A model generated the notes under the pieces. It saw only the letters and a program-made list of their open reading frames with translations, was not told the origin of the DNA and ran no database searches. Made by a program: the position numbers and the translations under genes. Below, in pieces: positions 1-6,366 of a stretch of DNA of 38,757 nucleotides (position 1 is its first letter; each line of letters opens with the position of its first letter). The DNA is taken from assembly GCA_002790095.1 (NCBI GenBank), contig PFUL01000094.1, forward strand, positions 1 to 38,757. Direction: 5' to 3'. The stretch comes from Elusimicrobia bacterium CG_4_9_14_3_um_filter_62_55 (GTDB lineage: Bacteria > Elusimicrobiota > Elusimicrobia > UBA1565).

Positions 1-70
1 GGCGGACGGGGTCGGCGGCGCGGGCGGGAGTCGCGGCGGCGAGGAGCAAGGTTATGAGAATGGCGCGCAT
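1..70 (-). CDS. Secreted protein, N-terminal fragment (runs off left edge)
   Basis: Only the first 23 codons are inside the window. They read as a signal peptide: MRAILITLLLAAATPARA, then Ala-Asp. It has one early Arg, a Leu/Ala-rich core and an A-R-A cleavage motif. The ATG at 68-70 has a strong ribosome binding site, AAGGAG, 7 bases upstream on the minus strand, and a TATAAT -10 box lies a short leader further up. The mature part is not in the window, so no function can be assigned. It lies downstream of the GHKL/STAS-like pair but has its own -10 box, so it need not be co-transcribed. Confidence 0.75.
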   Translation of the reverse strand, partial: MRAILITLLLAAATPARAADPVR

Positions 71-99
71 GGGGAAGTCTCCTTCGTTGGGGTGAGGGT

Positions 100-105
100 A
101 TTATA
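100..105 (-). promoter_or_regulatory. Consensus -10 box upstream of the secreted-protein gene
   Basis: The minus strand reads TATAAT here, about 30 bases before the ATG at 70, leaving a leader of roughly 20 bases with an AAGGAG ribosome binding site. I see no good -35 hexamer 16-18 bases upstream, where GGCCGG occurs. The promoter may therefore be weak or activator-dependent. Confidence 0.45.
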
Positions 106-115
106 CGGTTTGCGG

Positions 116-406
116 CTACATCCCGGCCTGCATGTATTCCACGACGATCGCGATGATCTTGCGCACCCTGGGCGTGCAGGATTTGAACTCGATGCGGTCC
201 AGCACCTCGGCGCCGTGCCGGCGCATGGCCTCGCTGATCAGCGCGTGGACAAACGACTGCGTCGCGTCGTTGACGCCGTCGAAATCGAGGGCGACTCCCT
301 CTCCCGCGTCGAGCGCCGGCAGCAGAACTCCCTCGCGCAGCTCGCGCGCGACATCCTTGTTTTCGGCAAAATTCCCGGCCTTGTCTTTGATCGATATCGT
401 CTTCAT
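116..406 (-). CDS. STAS-like domain protein (DUF4325 family)
   Basis: 96-residue protein. The core (about residues 38-90) has the DUF4325 pattern: a strand VALDFDGV, an Asp-Ala-Thr-Gln-Ser-Phe turn, an amphipathic helix, and a basic C-terminal helix. STAS-like proteins of this family are commonly encoded next to GHKL ATPases and are thought to work like anti-anti-sigma partners of an anti-sigma kinase, though this is not experimentally established for the family. The ATG at 406 overlaps the TGA of the upstream ATPase gene as ATGA, which implies translational coupling and a shared function. Whether it is phosphorylated is unknown. Its Ser/Thr residues near the Gln-Ser-Phe turn are candidates. 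Confidence 0.8.
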   Translation of the reverse strand: MKTISIKDKAGNFAENKDVARELREGVLLPALDAGEGVALDFDGVNDATQSFVHALISEAMRRHGAEVLDRIEFKSCTPRVRKIIAIVVEYMQAGM

Positions 407-1371
407 GTGAACCTCGGCTTCCTGTATCGGGCGCTTCGCCGGTCCCGCACGGCCCGTCCATAGGTCATGCGGATCGCGTCGAGCAAAGCGTCGAACTCGC
501 CGGTCCGGTCGAGGGTGATGTCGATGCCGACGACGGTCCCCGGCCACGCCGGCACCGCGTCGAGCGCGGAGTGCCGGTCCTTGAACGGATCCTCGCGGAG
601 CAAGTAGGGGTTCTTTCGGTCCTCGGCCTTCTTCAAAAGTTTATAGAACCCGCTTCCGCTGTACACGACGAGAAAGTCCCGGTTGACGCTCGCGATCGAC
701 TTCGTGAAGAAGAGACCCGCGCCGGCGTTTTGCGCGGTGCCGCCTTCTCGCGTCGTCGTGCCGGTGATGCCGGGAGTCAGCGCGAGCCGTATCGCCGCGA
801 GATCGTCCGCGGCCGCGTGCGACCGGGTGATCGCGCGCCGGATGCCGATGCCGGTATCGGCGATGCCGATTCGAATCGAGTTGCTTTTCTTGTAGTACTG
901 CGCGCTCAGGAACGCGCCGTGCTCCGACTCGGCATGCTCGAGGACGTTTCGGGCCAATTCGCTCACGATGTAGACGATGGTCTGCGAGTGCGGCGGCTCC
1001 AGGTGCAGCAGCGGGATCATCTCGGTGATGAAGCGCTCGAGCTCGCTCGAGCTCCGAATCCGTTGAATGGGGATGAAGCGGCCCGCCGGCTCGTGTTCGA
1101 CAAGCCCGCGGTCCGCGGCCGCGCCGATCCATTCGAAGAGACCCATGCGCTGCAGGTAATGCTTGGATTTCGCTTCGAACTCCCGGCAAACGACGTTTTT
1201 GGCCCCGACCCGGGCGGCCAAGGCGGCGGTCATGACGAGAACAAGGGGGTGGACGGCGATCCATTTCTGGTTGGCGGTGATTTCGAGGGATGCGGGGTCG
1301 GAATTGTCGAAATTCCTAATGAAACAGTCGATATTCCCGAGGAAGGCGCTGTTCGGGATGTGGAGTTTCAT
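403..1371 (-). CDS. GHKL-type ATP-binding protein with N-terminal STAS-like region
   Basis: 322 residues. The GHKL ATPase fold spans roughly 125-270. The N box is at 138-142 (Glu...Asn in SELARNVLEHAE), the G1 box DTGIGI at 172-177, and the Gly-rich lid and G2 box at about 210-219 (GAGLFFTKS). Residues 1-80 (IPNSAFLGNIDCF to YLQRMGLF) alternate short strands and helices and look like a second STAS-like domain. There is no transmembrane segment, DHp helix or receiver, so it is not an ordinary sensor kinase. An anti-sigma-type or ATP-switch role acting on the DUF4325 partner is inferred. The ATG at 1371 has no Shine-Dalgarno and sits about 7 bases after a -10 box, so the message may be leaderless. 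A later in-frame start cannot be excluded. Confidence 0.8.
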   Translation of the reverse strand: MKLHIPNSAFLGNIDCFIRNFDNSDPASLEITANQKWIAVHPLVLVMTAALAARVGAKNVVCREFEAKSKHYLQRMGLFEWIGAAADRGLVEHEPAGRFIPIQRIRSSSELERFITEMIPLLHLEPPHSQTIVYIVSELARNVLEHAESEHGAFLSAQYYKKSNSIRIGIADTGIGIRRAITRSHAAADDLAAIRLALTPGITGTTTREGGTAQNAGAGLFFTKSIASVNRDFLVVYSGSGFYKLLKKAEDRKNPYLLREDPFKDRHSALDAVPAWPGTVVGIDITLDRTGEFDALLDAIRMTYGRAVRDRRSARYRKPRFT

Positions 1372-1377
1372 TCCAAT

Positions 1378-1430
1378 ATTTTACCGGGAATCCCGGTATT
1401 TTGTCAATATACCGGGAATCCCGGTATTTT
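1378..1430 (-). promoter_or_regulatory. Promoter of the GHKL/STAS-like pair with two identical palindromic operator sites
   Basis: On the minus strand TTGACA (1402-1407) and TAAAAT (1378-1383) are 18 bases apart, a near-consensus sigma-70 promoter. The odd-centred palindrome ACCGGGAATCCCGGT occurs twice, at 1383-1397 and 1411-1425, with centres 28 bases apart. One copy fills the spacer and touches the -10 box. The other lies just upstream of the -35 box. That placement is typical of repressor operators. The predicted start point falls at or next to the ATG at 1371. Confidence 0.75.
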
Positions 1431-1541
1431 TCGAGTTGTATTGGCGTGGCGGAACTTTCTTTGGGGGTGGTCCGTAAGGAAGGGGGTGTTCGACAAGCGA
1501 GAGATAGAGGAACTGACGGTAGACGGACTGCGGGAATTCGG

Positions 1542-1568
1542 AGATACTTGACATATTGACAAGTATCT
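1542..1568. promoter_or_regulatory. Perfect inverted repeat upstream of the plus-strand gene pair
   Basis: Arms AGATACTTG (1542-1550) and CAAGTATCT (1560-1568) flank the nine bases ACATATTGA. Two TTGACA hexamers (1548-1553 and 1556-1561) overlap it. AT-rich DNA with TTAAAT near 1576-1581 follows, and the plus-strand ATG is at 1609. This looks like an operator overlapping a -35 region, but no -10 box with ideal spacing is obvious. It differs from the palindromes at 1383-1425. Confidence 0.5.
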
Positions 1569-1608
1569 GATAAGCTTAAATTAGACAACAATCAACGAAA
1601 ACAACTGA

Positions 1609-2034
1609 ATGTCTCAACAAGAGGAGCAGATCGAATGCTGGTTCTTGATCCCCATTCTCCGTAATTCAGTGCCTCGCGAGAAGCATCCGACCGAGCTTTG
1701 GGATGTCTTCCACAAATGCCTTAGAGATCTGTTCCATGCCCTGTCTGGCCCGGTTGACGTCTTTCGGGAACGGGTGAAAATTAGAGCTATCGAAGATGTC
1801 CGGAAAACACCGGGGAGTTGGCCAAACGAGCAAGGCGAGATCATAAATGACGAGAGTAGAAAGTACACGCTGCTCATTGCGGAACACAAGGTCGACGATT
1901 TGCGGGAATTCCTTGAAAAGGTCGCGAACTCTTTCGATCAAGACGAGATTCTCTGCGTCGTGCGGGGCGTCAAGAAAAGCGTGCTTAGGCGAAAGCAGGC
2001 CGGGTTTCTGGACGGAGATTTGTGGTCGGAGTAA
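1609..2034 (+). CDS. Conserved-looking protein of unknown function, first gene of a pair with an HTH protein
   Basis: 141 residues, soluble, no signal peptide. I do not recognise a named domain. It starts with a hydrophobic strand preceded by acidic residues (ECWFLIPIL), has a Trp-containing helix (LWDVFHKCLRDLFHAL), then an Asp-Glu-Ser-Arg-Lys-Tyr segment leading into a strand (TLLIAEH). A helix and a last strand (ILCVVRGVK) follow. The strand-helix-strand order suggests a small alpha/beta fold. The ATG has no clear Shine-Dalgarno. It is followed 22 bases later by an XRE-type gene on the same strand, and the inverted repeat at 1542-1568 lies upstream. The layout resembles toxin-antitoxin or self-regulated two-gene modules, but nothing in the protein proves toxicity. 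Confidence 0.65.
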   Translation: MSQQEEQIECWFLIPILRNSVPREKHPTELWDVFHKCLRDLFHALSGPVDVFRERVKIRAIEDVRKTPGSWPNEQGEIINDESRKYTLLIAEHKVDDLREFLEKVANSFDQDEILCVVRGVKKSVLRRKQAGFLDGDLWSE

Positions 2035-2056
2035 CGAGGAGTGAGGGGAGGCGATT

Positions 2057-2563
2057 ATGATGGTTAACGACTACAACTATGAGACGGTTACGGGCAGGCA
2101 GATTGACCTGCGCAGCCTAACGGCCGACGAAAAAGACTGCCTCACTTTTGTCCTTTCGAAATACAAGGAAAAACCGGGTTGGAGCGAGTTTGCAGCTTGG
2201 TGGTTCAACTATGTCGACGATCGGAGGATCGGTTCCGATTCTCCGGTGCAGCGCATTTGCAGTGATCTCGAAGCCAGGATCGGTATCGCCGAGGGGAAGG
2301 TAAAGCCGCCCGATTATCAGGACTATCTTGCCGCCTTCATCGATGAGCAGTACGGCTCCCGGTACAAGTTCTGCCAAGCCACCGGTGTCGATCAGGGCCA
2401 GTTGAGCAAGGTCATCTCCGGCAAGGCAGACCTTTCTCTAGACTTGCTTCGCAAGGTGCTTTCTCATCTGCACGCCTCTTTGATCATTCAAAGAGAGGAA
2501 ACAGCAAGGAGTGCCGCCAGTCCGGAGGAAGCAAGCCGGGTTCTAGCCGCCTTGGCCAGGTAG
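2057..2563 (+). CDS. XRE-type helix-turn-helix DNA-binding protein
   Basis: 168 residues. The C-terminal half (about 100-145) fits a Cro/C1-type HTH: YKFCQATGVDQGQLSKVISG followed by a helix with LSLDLLRKVLSHL. The N-terminal part (10-95) is a separate, mostly helical region with aromatic residues (FAAWWFNYVD) and a PPDY turn. Its role is unknown, possibly dimerisation or partner binding. GGGGAGG at 2045-2051 is an excellent ribosome binding site for ATG 2057, and an adjacent ATG at 2060 is also possible. It is the second gene after the unknown protein at 1609 and a plausible regulator of that pair. It could also bind the palindromes at 1383-1425, which is untested inference. Confidence 0.75.
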   Translation: MMVNDYNYETVTGRQIDLRSLTADEKDCLTFVLSKYKEKPGWSEFAAWWFNYVDDRRIGSDSPVQRICSDLEARIGIAEGKVKPPDYQDYLAAFIDEQYGSRYKFCQATGVDQGQLSKVISGKADLSLDLLRKVLSHLHASLIIQREETARSAASPEEASRVLAALAR

Positions 2564-2572
2564 TTGTTTTAA

Positions 2573-2821
2573 TTACGGGAGTTGTTTGGCGACTCCCACG
2601 CTGACCCAGAACCGCAGGAAAACCAGGTTCTCCAGAACCTTTCCAATATCGTTCGGCCTGCAGCCTATGATGGAATGGCGCAGACCGAGATCCTCGAAAT
2701 AATATTTTTCGCCGATTTCGAACACCTTCTTTCCAACTAGGTCGGCGCGGGGGACCTTGAAGACGAAAAACGCGGCAATCCCCAATGGAACAGCATGTTC
2801 CGGATTTTCAAGGTGCTGCAT
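2573..2821 (-). pseudogene. Decayed C-terminal fragment of a DUF4143-type AAA ATPase
   Basis: The 82-codon frame contains KVPRADLVGKKVFEIGEKYY, then FEDLGLRHSIIG and IGKVLENLVFL. This is the characteristic DUF4143 stretch found near the C-terminus of a large family of roughly 400-residue bacterial and archaeal ATPases. The P-loop ATPase half is absent, and the usual tail after the Leu-Glu-Asn-Leu-Val helix is replaced by a short unrelated ending. The apparent start inside the domain is therefore not a real start. The 162 bases between here and the plus-strand ATG at 2984 hold nothing I can identify. The remnant points to past gene turnover in this accessory stretch. Confidence 0.75.
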
Positions 2822-2983
2822 CTTCGTCCTAAACTGGAAAGTACGCAGACGGCGGACTGATTTCCTGGTGAACGTCTCTCCTGCCTCTTCGTGGAGAGAT
2901 AATCACCGGATCTCGGATGAAAAGCGGAACAAAATCCCCCCCTCGCCCGTACATGCCTCATAAACCCACTCACGGAGGCACCC

Positions 2984-3370
2984 ATGCGCATCTTCATCAA
3001 CGACCAAATGTCCGACACCCCCCCCACCCCCCAAATCCTCGAAAACCAACTCACCCGCTTCGAACGCCGCCAACTCTCCGCCCTCGCAATCGGCGACGCC
3101 GACGCCGGCTACTGCCGCGCCGAATGGGACGAACCCCAATCCTGCATGCTCCACCTCCTGCAAAAAGAAATGCTCTCCGGCGTCCGACTCCCGAAAAAAG
3201 AACTCCACCAAGTCCGCGCCGCCTTCCAGGAGTTTTTCCAAGGCTTCAAGCCCAAACTCCCCACCCGCCATTTGGCCAAAATCCCCCGGCCCGAAGTGCA
3301 GCACGTCAGGCTCGGCACCGACTATGAGGACGACTGCCCCCTCTGCCGGATGGAGGCCGGAAAGGACTGA
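2984..3370 (+). CDS. Small hypothetical protein with C-terminal Cys-Pro-Leu-Cys motif
   Basis: 128 residues, no signal peptide or membrane segment. The start is supported by GGAGG seven bases before the ATG. The protein is largely helical. Near the C-terminus YEDDCPLCRMEAG provides one CxxC knuckle, which could bind metal if the protein dimerises, since no second Cys pair is present. The N-terminal third contains a Pro-rich patch. I do not recognise the family. It runs convergently with mtfA, with only 16 bases between the stop codons, and no hairpin terminator is visible there. Confidence 0.65.
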   Translation: MRIFINDQMSDTPPTPQILENQLTRFERRQLSALAIGDADAGYCRAEWDEPQSCMLHLLQKEMLSGVRLPKKELHQVRAAFQEFFQGFKPKLPTRHLAKIPRPEVQHVRLGTDYEDDCPLCRMEAGKD

Positions 3371-3386
3371 GCGAACATCCCCCGAC

Positions 3387-4130
3387 TCACCCCCCCGCCG
3401 TATCCTGCCCGTAAAACTTCATCAGCGCGTCGTAGAGCTCGGGCCTCTCCCGCTTAAGCCCCCCGCCGGCTTCAAAGAAGGCCTCCGTCGCCACGGCAAA
3501 GAACTCGGCCGGGTCGTCCGCGCCGTACGGGTCCAACACCTTCCCCACCCCGCGCGCCAGCCGCTTACGCTCCCGCTCCATCAACGCGTGCCAGGCGTCC
3601 GCGCCCGCCGAGACCGGCACCCCGTCCGCCCAGCCGTCGGCCATGTCCAAACGATGCGCGAACTCGTGCAGCACCACGTTCGACCCGTCGCGGCTGCGCG
3701 CAAGACTCCGCCGCGTCTCGTCCCAGGAAAGGATCACCGGCCCCGAGGCGTGGGCCTGGCCTACCAAGGTTTCCCCTTCCTCGCTCACGAAGCCTCCCCT
3801 CTCCTCACGCTCGCTCGGGTCGTAGAATTTCCCCGGGTAGACCAGGATCTCGTCGGTGCCGTCGTAGAAGTCGTGCGGACGCTTGAAGATCAATCGCGCC
3901 GCGTGGGCGGCGATCGAAACGCGGATCGCGTCGGTCATCGACAACCCGCCGCAGGCCGTCCAGAGCTTCTCGGCGACGAGCACGCGCACGATCACGCGCA
4001 GCGCCGCGCGGTCCGAAGCGCAAAGACGGGGGTAGAAGACTTGCTTCTCGAGCAGCGCCTCCCAGTCCGAAGGGAACGGCTCGGCCAGCAGTTTCCGGCG
4101 GCGCCTGCGCCTAAGCCAGCCGAAAATCAC
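3387..4130 (-). CDS. mtfA: MtfA-type zinc-dependent peptidase (M90 family)
   Basis: 247 residues, usual for the family. The HExxH metal site is visible as VVLHEFAHRLDMADG, with the downstream acidic ligand region DDPAEFFAVATEAFFE, both diagnostic of MtfA. In Escherichia coli MtfA is a cytosolic metallopeptidase that binds the Mlc repressor and affects glucose-PTS control. Whether that holds here is unknown. The N-terminus starts with an Arg-rich segment (WLRRRRRRK), also seen in relatives. The start is GTG at 4130, overlapping the TGA of the upstream Cys-rich protein as GTGA, so the two are translationally coupled. Confidence 0.9.
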   Translation of the reverse strand: MIFGWLRRRRRRKLLAEPFPSDWEALLEKQVFYPRLCASDRAALRVIVRVLVAEKLWTACGGLSMTDAIRVSIAAHAARLIFKRPHDFYDGTDEILVYPGKFYDPSEREERGGFVSEEGETLVGQAHASGPVILSWDETRRSLARSRDGSNVVLHEFAHRLDMADGWADGVPVSAGADAWHALMERERKRLARGVGKVLDPYGADDPAEFFAVATEAFFEAGGGLKRERPELYDALMKFYGQDTAGG

Positions 4131-4441
4131 GGCTTCTTCTTAAACAGCGCGTCGAACGCGTTCTTCGCGTCGGTTTTTTTAGGGGCGGCGCGCCCCGAAC
4201 CGGGCCGCGCCGCGTCGGGCTCGCCCGGCTTGAAGAGCTCGCAGAAGTTCGCCTTCTCTTTATCCTTAACCGCCTCGACCTGAGGCTCGCGGCAGTCGTT
4301 GGGGGTGCCCGGGTCGTAGAAGCGGCAATTTTTGCAGCAGCGCGTGTCGGCGTCGCAGCCGGAGCAAGTCTCGGTGCGGCCGTAGGCGCCGGGCGGCAGC
4401 TCCCGTCCGCATTGCCAGCAGTTTCCCGATTCCATGCTCAT
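4127..4441 (-). CDS. Cys-rich zinc-ribbon protein of unknown function
   Basis: 104 residues. The first 70 hold nine cysteines: CxxC at 8/11, CxxC at 26/29, C35, C36, C39, C50 and C67. They are embedded in conserved-looking text such as CCKNCRFYD, NDCREP and KDKEKANFC. This matches a widespread but uncharacterised bacterial family that probably binds two zinc ions. The C-terminal 30 residues are a charged, disordered tail ending KNAFDALFKKK. The start ATG at 4441 overlaps the queE stop as ATGA, and its own stop overlaps the mtfA start. A longer frame exists upstream, but it runs through queE and is not credible. Confidence 0.85.
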   Translation of the reverse strand: MSMESGNCWQCGRELPPGAYGRTETCSGCDADTRCCKNCRFYDPGTPNDCREPQVEAVKDKEKANFCELFKPGEPDAARPGSGRAAPKKTDAKNAFDALFKKKP

Positions 4442-5148
4442 GCGATCCCCCAGATCGGATGCCATTGCGGAACGATCCGAACGTCGACGATTTTTTCCTT
4501 CGCCTCGAAATAAAATTCCATCGCGCGCTTGGGCGGAATTGGAGCGACCTTTTTGCCCTTCTCCCGCAAAGAATCGGCTGGCGTGACCGGCTGCAGAAAC
4601 AGCGGCAGTCCTGGGGCGCGCTCGGCCAAGAGCGCGACGGCCTCGGACCATTCCGCGCGCTTGGAGTCCGCGGTGAGCACGATCTTGACATAGCTTCCGG
4701 GGGGAAGGAGCGCCAAAAACTCCGCGTGCCGGGCGAACGCCGAGAAGCCGATCGCGGAGGGAAGTTTCACGTCGACGGCGACCGCGTCGAAATAGGCGCG
4801 CACGGCTTCGAATTTCGCGGGGAGCAGCGCGTTTGTTTCTAAAACGTTTTCCAGTCCAAAGCGGCGGGCGGCGGCCGCGGCCTCGGCGAGAAACTCCGCC
4901 TGCAGCAGGGGCTCGCCGCCGGTCCAGGAGATCGCCCGATGGGGCCGTTCTTTCGAATGCCGTTCAATCTCGGCGTCGAGCCGCTCCAGGCTCCACGGCT
5001 CTCCGGACCCGGCCGGAATCGTTTCCGGTTCGTCGCAGTAATCGCAGCGCAGATTGCAGGCGCCGAAGCGAACGAAAATCTGCCGCTCGCCCAAGCGAGT
5101 CCCCTCCCCCTGCAAGGACGAGAAGACTTCGACGATGTTCGCGTTCAC
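4438..5148 (-). CDS. queE: 7-carboxy-7-deazaguanine synthase (QueE), radical SAM
   Basis: 236 residues. It catalyses the radical-SAM, Mg-dependent ring contraction of 6-carboxy-tetrahydropterin to 7-carboxy-7-deazaguanine in queuosine (or deazapurine) synthesis. The CxxxCxxC iron-sulfur motif is at C31, C35 and C38 (GACNLRCDYC), preceded by the family's SLQGEG segment. SWTGGEPLLQ is the SAM-binding GGE motif. The start is GTG at 5148, overlapping the queC stop as GTGA. Frames beginning further upstream lie inside queC. Its substrate-making partner QueD is not in this window. Confidence 0.93.
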   Translation of the reverse strand: MNANIVEVFSSLQGEGTRLGERQIFVRFGACNLRCDYCDEPETIPAGSGEPWSLERLDAEIERHSKERPHRAISWTGGEPLLQAEFLAEAAAAARRFGLENVLETNALLPAKFEAVRAYFDAVAVDVKLPSAIGFSAFARHAEFLALLPPGSYVKIVLTADSKRAEWSEAVALLAERAPGLPLFLQPVTPADSLREKGKKVAPIPPKRAMEFYFEAKEKIVDVRIVPQWHPIWGIA

Positions 5149-5807
5149 AGGGCCGGGTCCTCGGTCCCCGCTTGGGAAAATCCCTTCGCGCGTAATTTGC
5201 ACGAGTCGCATCGCCCGCAGGGACGGCGCCCGCCGCGATAGCAGGACCACGTACGCTTCAACGGCACCCCCAAGCGCAGCGCCATGCGAACGATGGCGGC
5301 TTTATCCTTGCGCACGAGCGGCGTGGCGATCTTAATGGCTTTGCGCTTGGTCCCGAGCCGGGCGACCTGAGAAAACGCGCGATAGAATTCGGGGCGGCAA
5401 TCGGGGTAGCCGGAGTAGTCCAACGCGTTCGCGCCGACGACGACGATTTCCGCTCCCACGGCGTCGGCCAACGAGACGCCCAGCGCGGTGAAAATCGTGT
5501 TGCGGCCGGGCACGTACGTGGAGGGGACGCCGCCGGTCCCGATCTTCGAGAGCGGCAGGTTGGGGAGCGGTTTCTCCTTATTAACCAAGGAACTGGTATT
5601 GAGCCACGGCAAAGAGAACTTCAGCGCGTGCAGCCGCGCGCCCGCGGCTTCGGCCAAACGGCGGGCGGAACGCAGTTCGCGCTCGTGCCGCTGTCCGTAG
5701 TGAACGGAAAGCGCCTCGAGGGCGTATCCGCGGGATTTCGCCCAATAGAGACAGGTCGCGGAATCGAGGCCTCCTGAGAGCAGAACGACGGCGCGTTTGC
5801 GGGCCAC
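5145..5807 (-). CDS. queC: 7-cyano-7-deazaguanine (preQ0) synthase QueC
   Basis: 220 residues. It converts 7-carboxy-7-deazaguanine to preQ0 using ATP and ammonia. The PP-loop is SGGLDS at 11-16, and the zinc site is formed by C189, C197, C200 and C203 (PCGRCDSC). STYVPGRNTIF is the conserved central motif. The start is GTG at 5807, with GGAGGA eight bases upstream inside the end of the preceding lipoprotein gene. An ORF upstream of this GTG has no family similarity. It is directly coupled to queE, giving two consecutive pathway steps. Confidence 0.94.
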   Translation of the reverse strand: MARKRAVVLLSGGLDSATCLYWAKSRGYALEALSVHYGQRHERELRSARRLAEAAGARLHALKFSLPWLNTSSLVNKEKPLPNLPLSKIGTGGVPSTYVPGRNTIFTALGVSLADAVGAEIVVVGANALDYSGYPDCRPEFYRAFSQVARLGTKRKAIKIATPLVRKDKAAIVRMALRLGVPLKRTWSCYRGGRRPCGRCDSCKLRAKGFSQAGTEDPAL

Positions 5808-5811
5808 CGAG

Positions 5812-6366
5812 TCAGTCCTCCGTTCCCAGGCCGAGACCGAAATCCATCTCCCGCTTTCCCTCGCGCCCCAGTGCCTCGCGCAGCGCGGCGGAGATTTCCT
5901 CGGCGACGCGCGCGGGGGCCTCGTGAGAGGAGCACTCCTTCGGCTCGAAGCGGGTTTCAAATAGAATCCGGTTGTCGTTTGCGTCGATCAGAAGGGCGCT
6001 CGCCCGGGGAAGCCGGGAGCGCGAACCGCAGTCGAGCGCTCCGACGATCAGGGCGTCGATCTGAGTCATGCGGCGGAGCTCGCGCAGCGTCCGGTCGCCG
6101 ATGGAATCGCCTTTTTGGACGCCGAGTTGGGAAAGCGCGGCGCGCAGCTGCCGTCCGTACACCACGCTGTAGCGCATCCGAAACAGCCGCTTGGCGAGTT
6201 CCTCCGCGACCGCATCGGGATCGGCCGAGGACCCGCCGAAGGGCATCACGCCGATGCGCGCGTACGACGACAACCGTACGCCCTCGGCGGTCTTCGAAAC
6301 GCGCGTGGACGGGGCCGCGCACCCCGCGGCGGCCAGCACCAGAGACAACGCGACTCCCCGCGTCAT
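5812..6366 (-). CDS. Putative lipoprotein with CsgG/TolB-N-like fold
   Basis: 184 residues. A short signal peptide ends LAAAGC, a lipobox with Cys16, so the mature protein would be lipid-anchored. After a short linker come YARIGVMPFGG, a helix of the type AVAEELAKRLF, then LIVGALDCG and a strand ASALLIDANDNRILFE. This pattern is typical of periplasmic lipoproteins with a CsgG, LpoB or TolB-N-like alpha/beta fold. The exact family and partner are not determinable here. The ATG overlaps the ridA stop as ATGA, and the downstream queC start is five bases past its own stop codon. Confidence 0.7.
   Translation of the reverse strand: MTRGVALSLVLAAAGCAAPSTRVSKTAEGVRLSSYARIGVMPFGGSSADPDAVAEELAKRLFRMRYSVVYGRQLRAALSQLGVQKGDSIGDRTLRELRRMTQIDALIVGALDCGSRSRLPRASALLIDANDNRILFETRFEPKECSSHEAPARVAEEISAALREALGREGKREMDFGLGLGTED

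Noticed and set aside
1383-1425. Palindromes as further copies of the GGTGCCGGGA hairpin repeat
   Set aside because: They share CCGGGA and TCCCGG, but the centre spacing and outer arms differ, and they sit in a promoter rather than after stop codons.
2577-2597. Possible intrinsic terminator after the XRE gene
   Set aside because: The GGGAGT/ACTCCC stem has a nine-base loop and no T-run on either strand, and it overlaps the ATPase remnant.
2917-3327. Pro/Arg-rich plus-strand frame
   Set aside because: It is out of frame with the gene at 2984, which has a strong ribosome binding site. The Pro-rich text arises from C-rich codons.
4442-4651. N-terminal extension of the Cys-rich protein
   Set aside because: The extra codons overlap queE and are low-complexity basic text. 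The ATG at 4441 forms an ATGA overlap instead.
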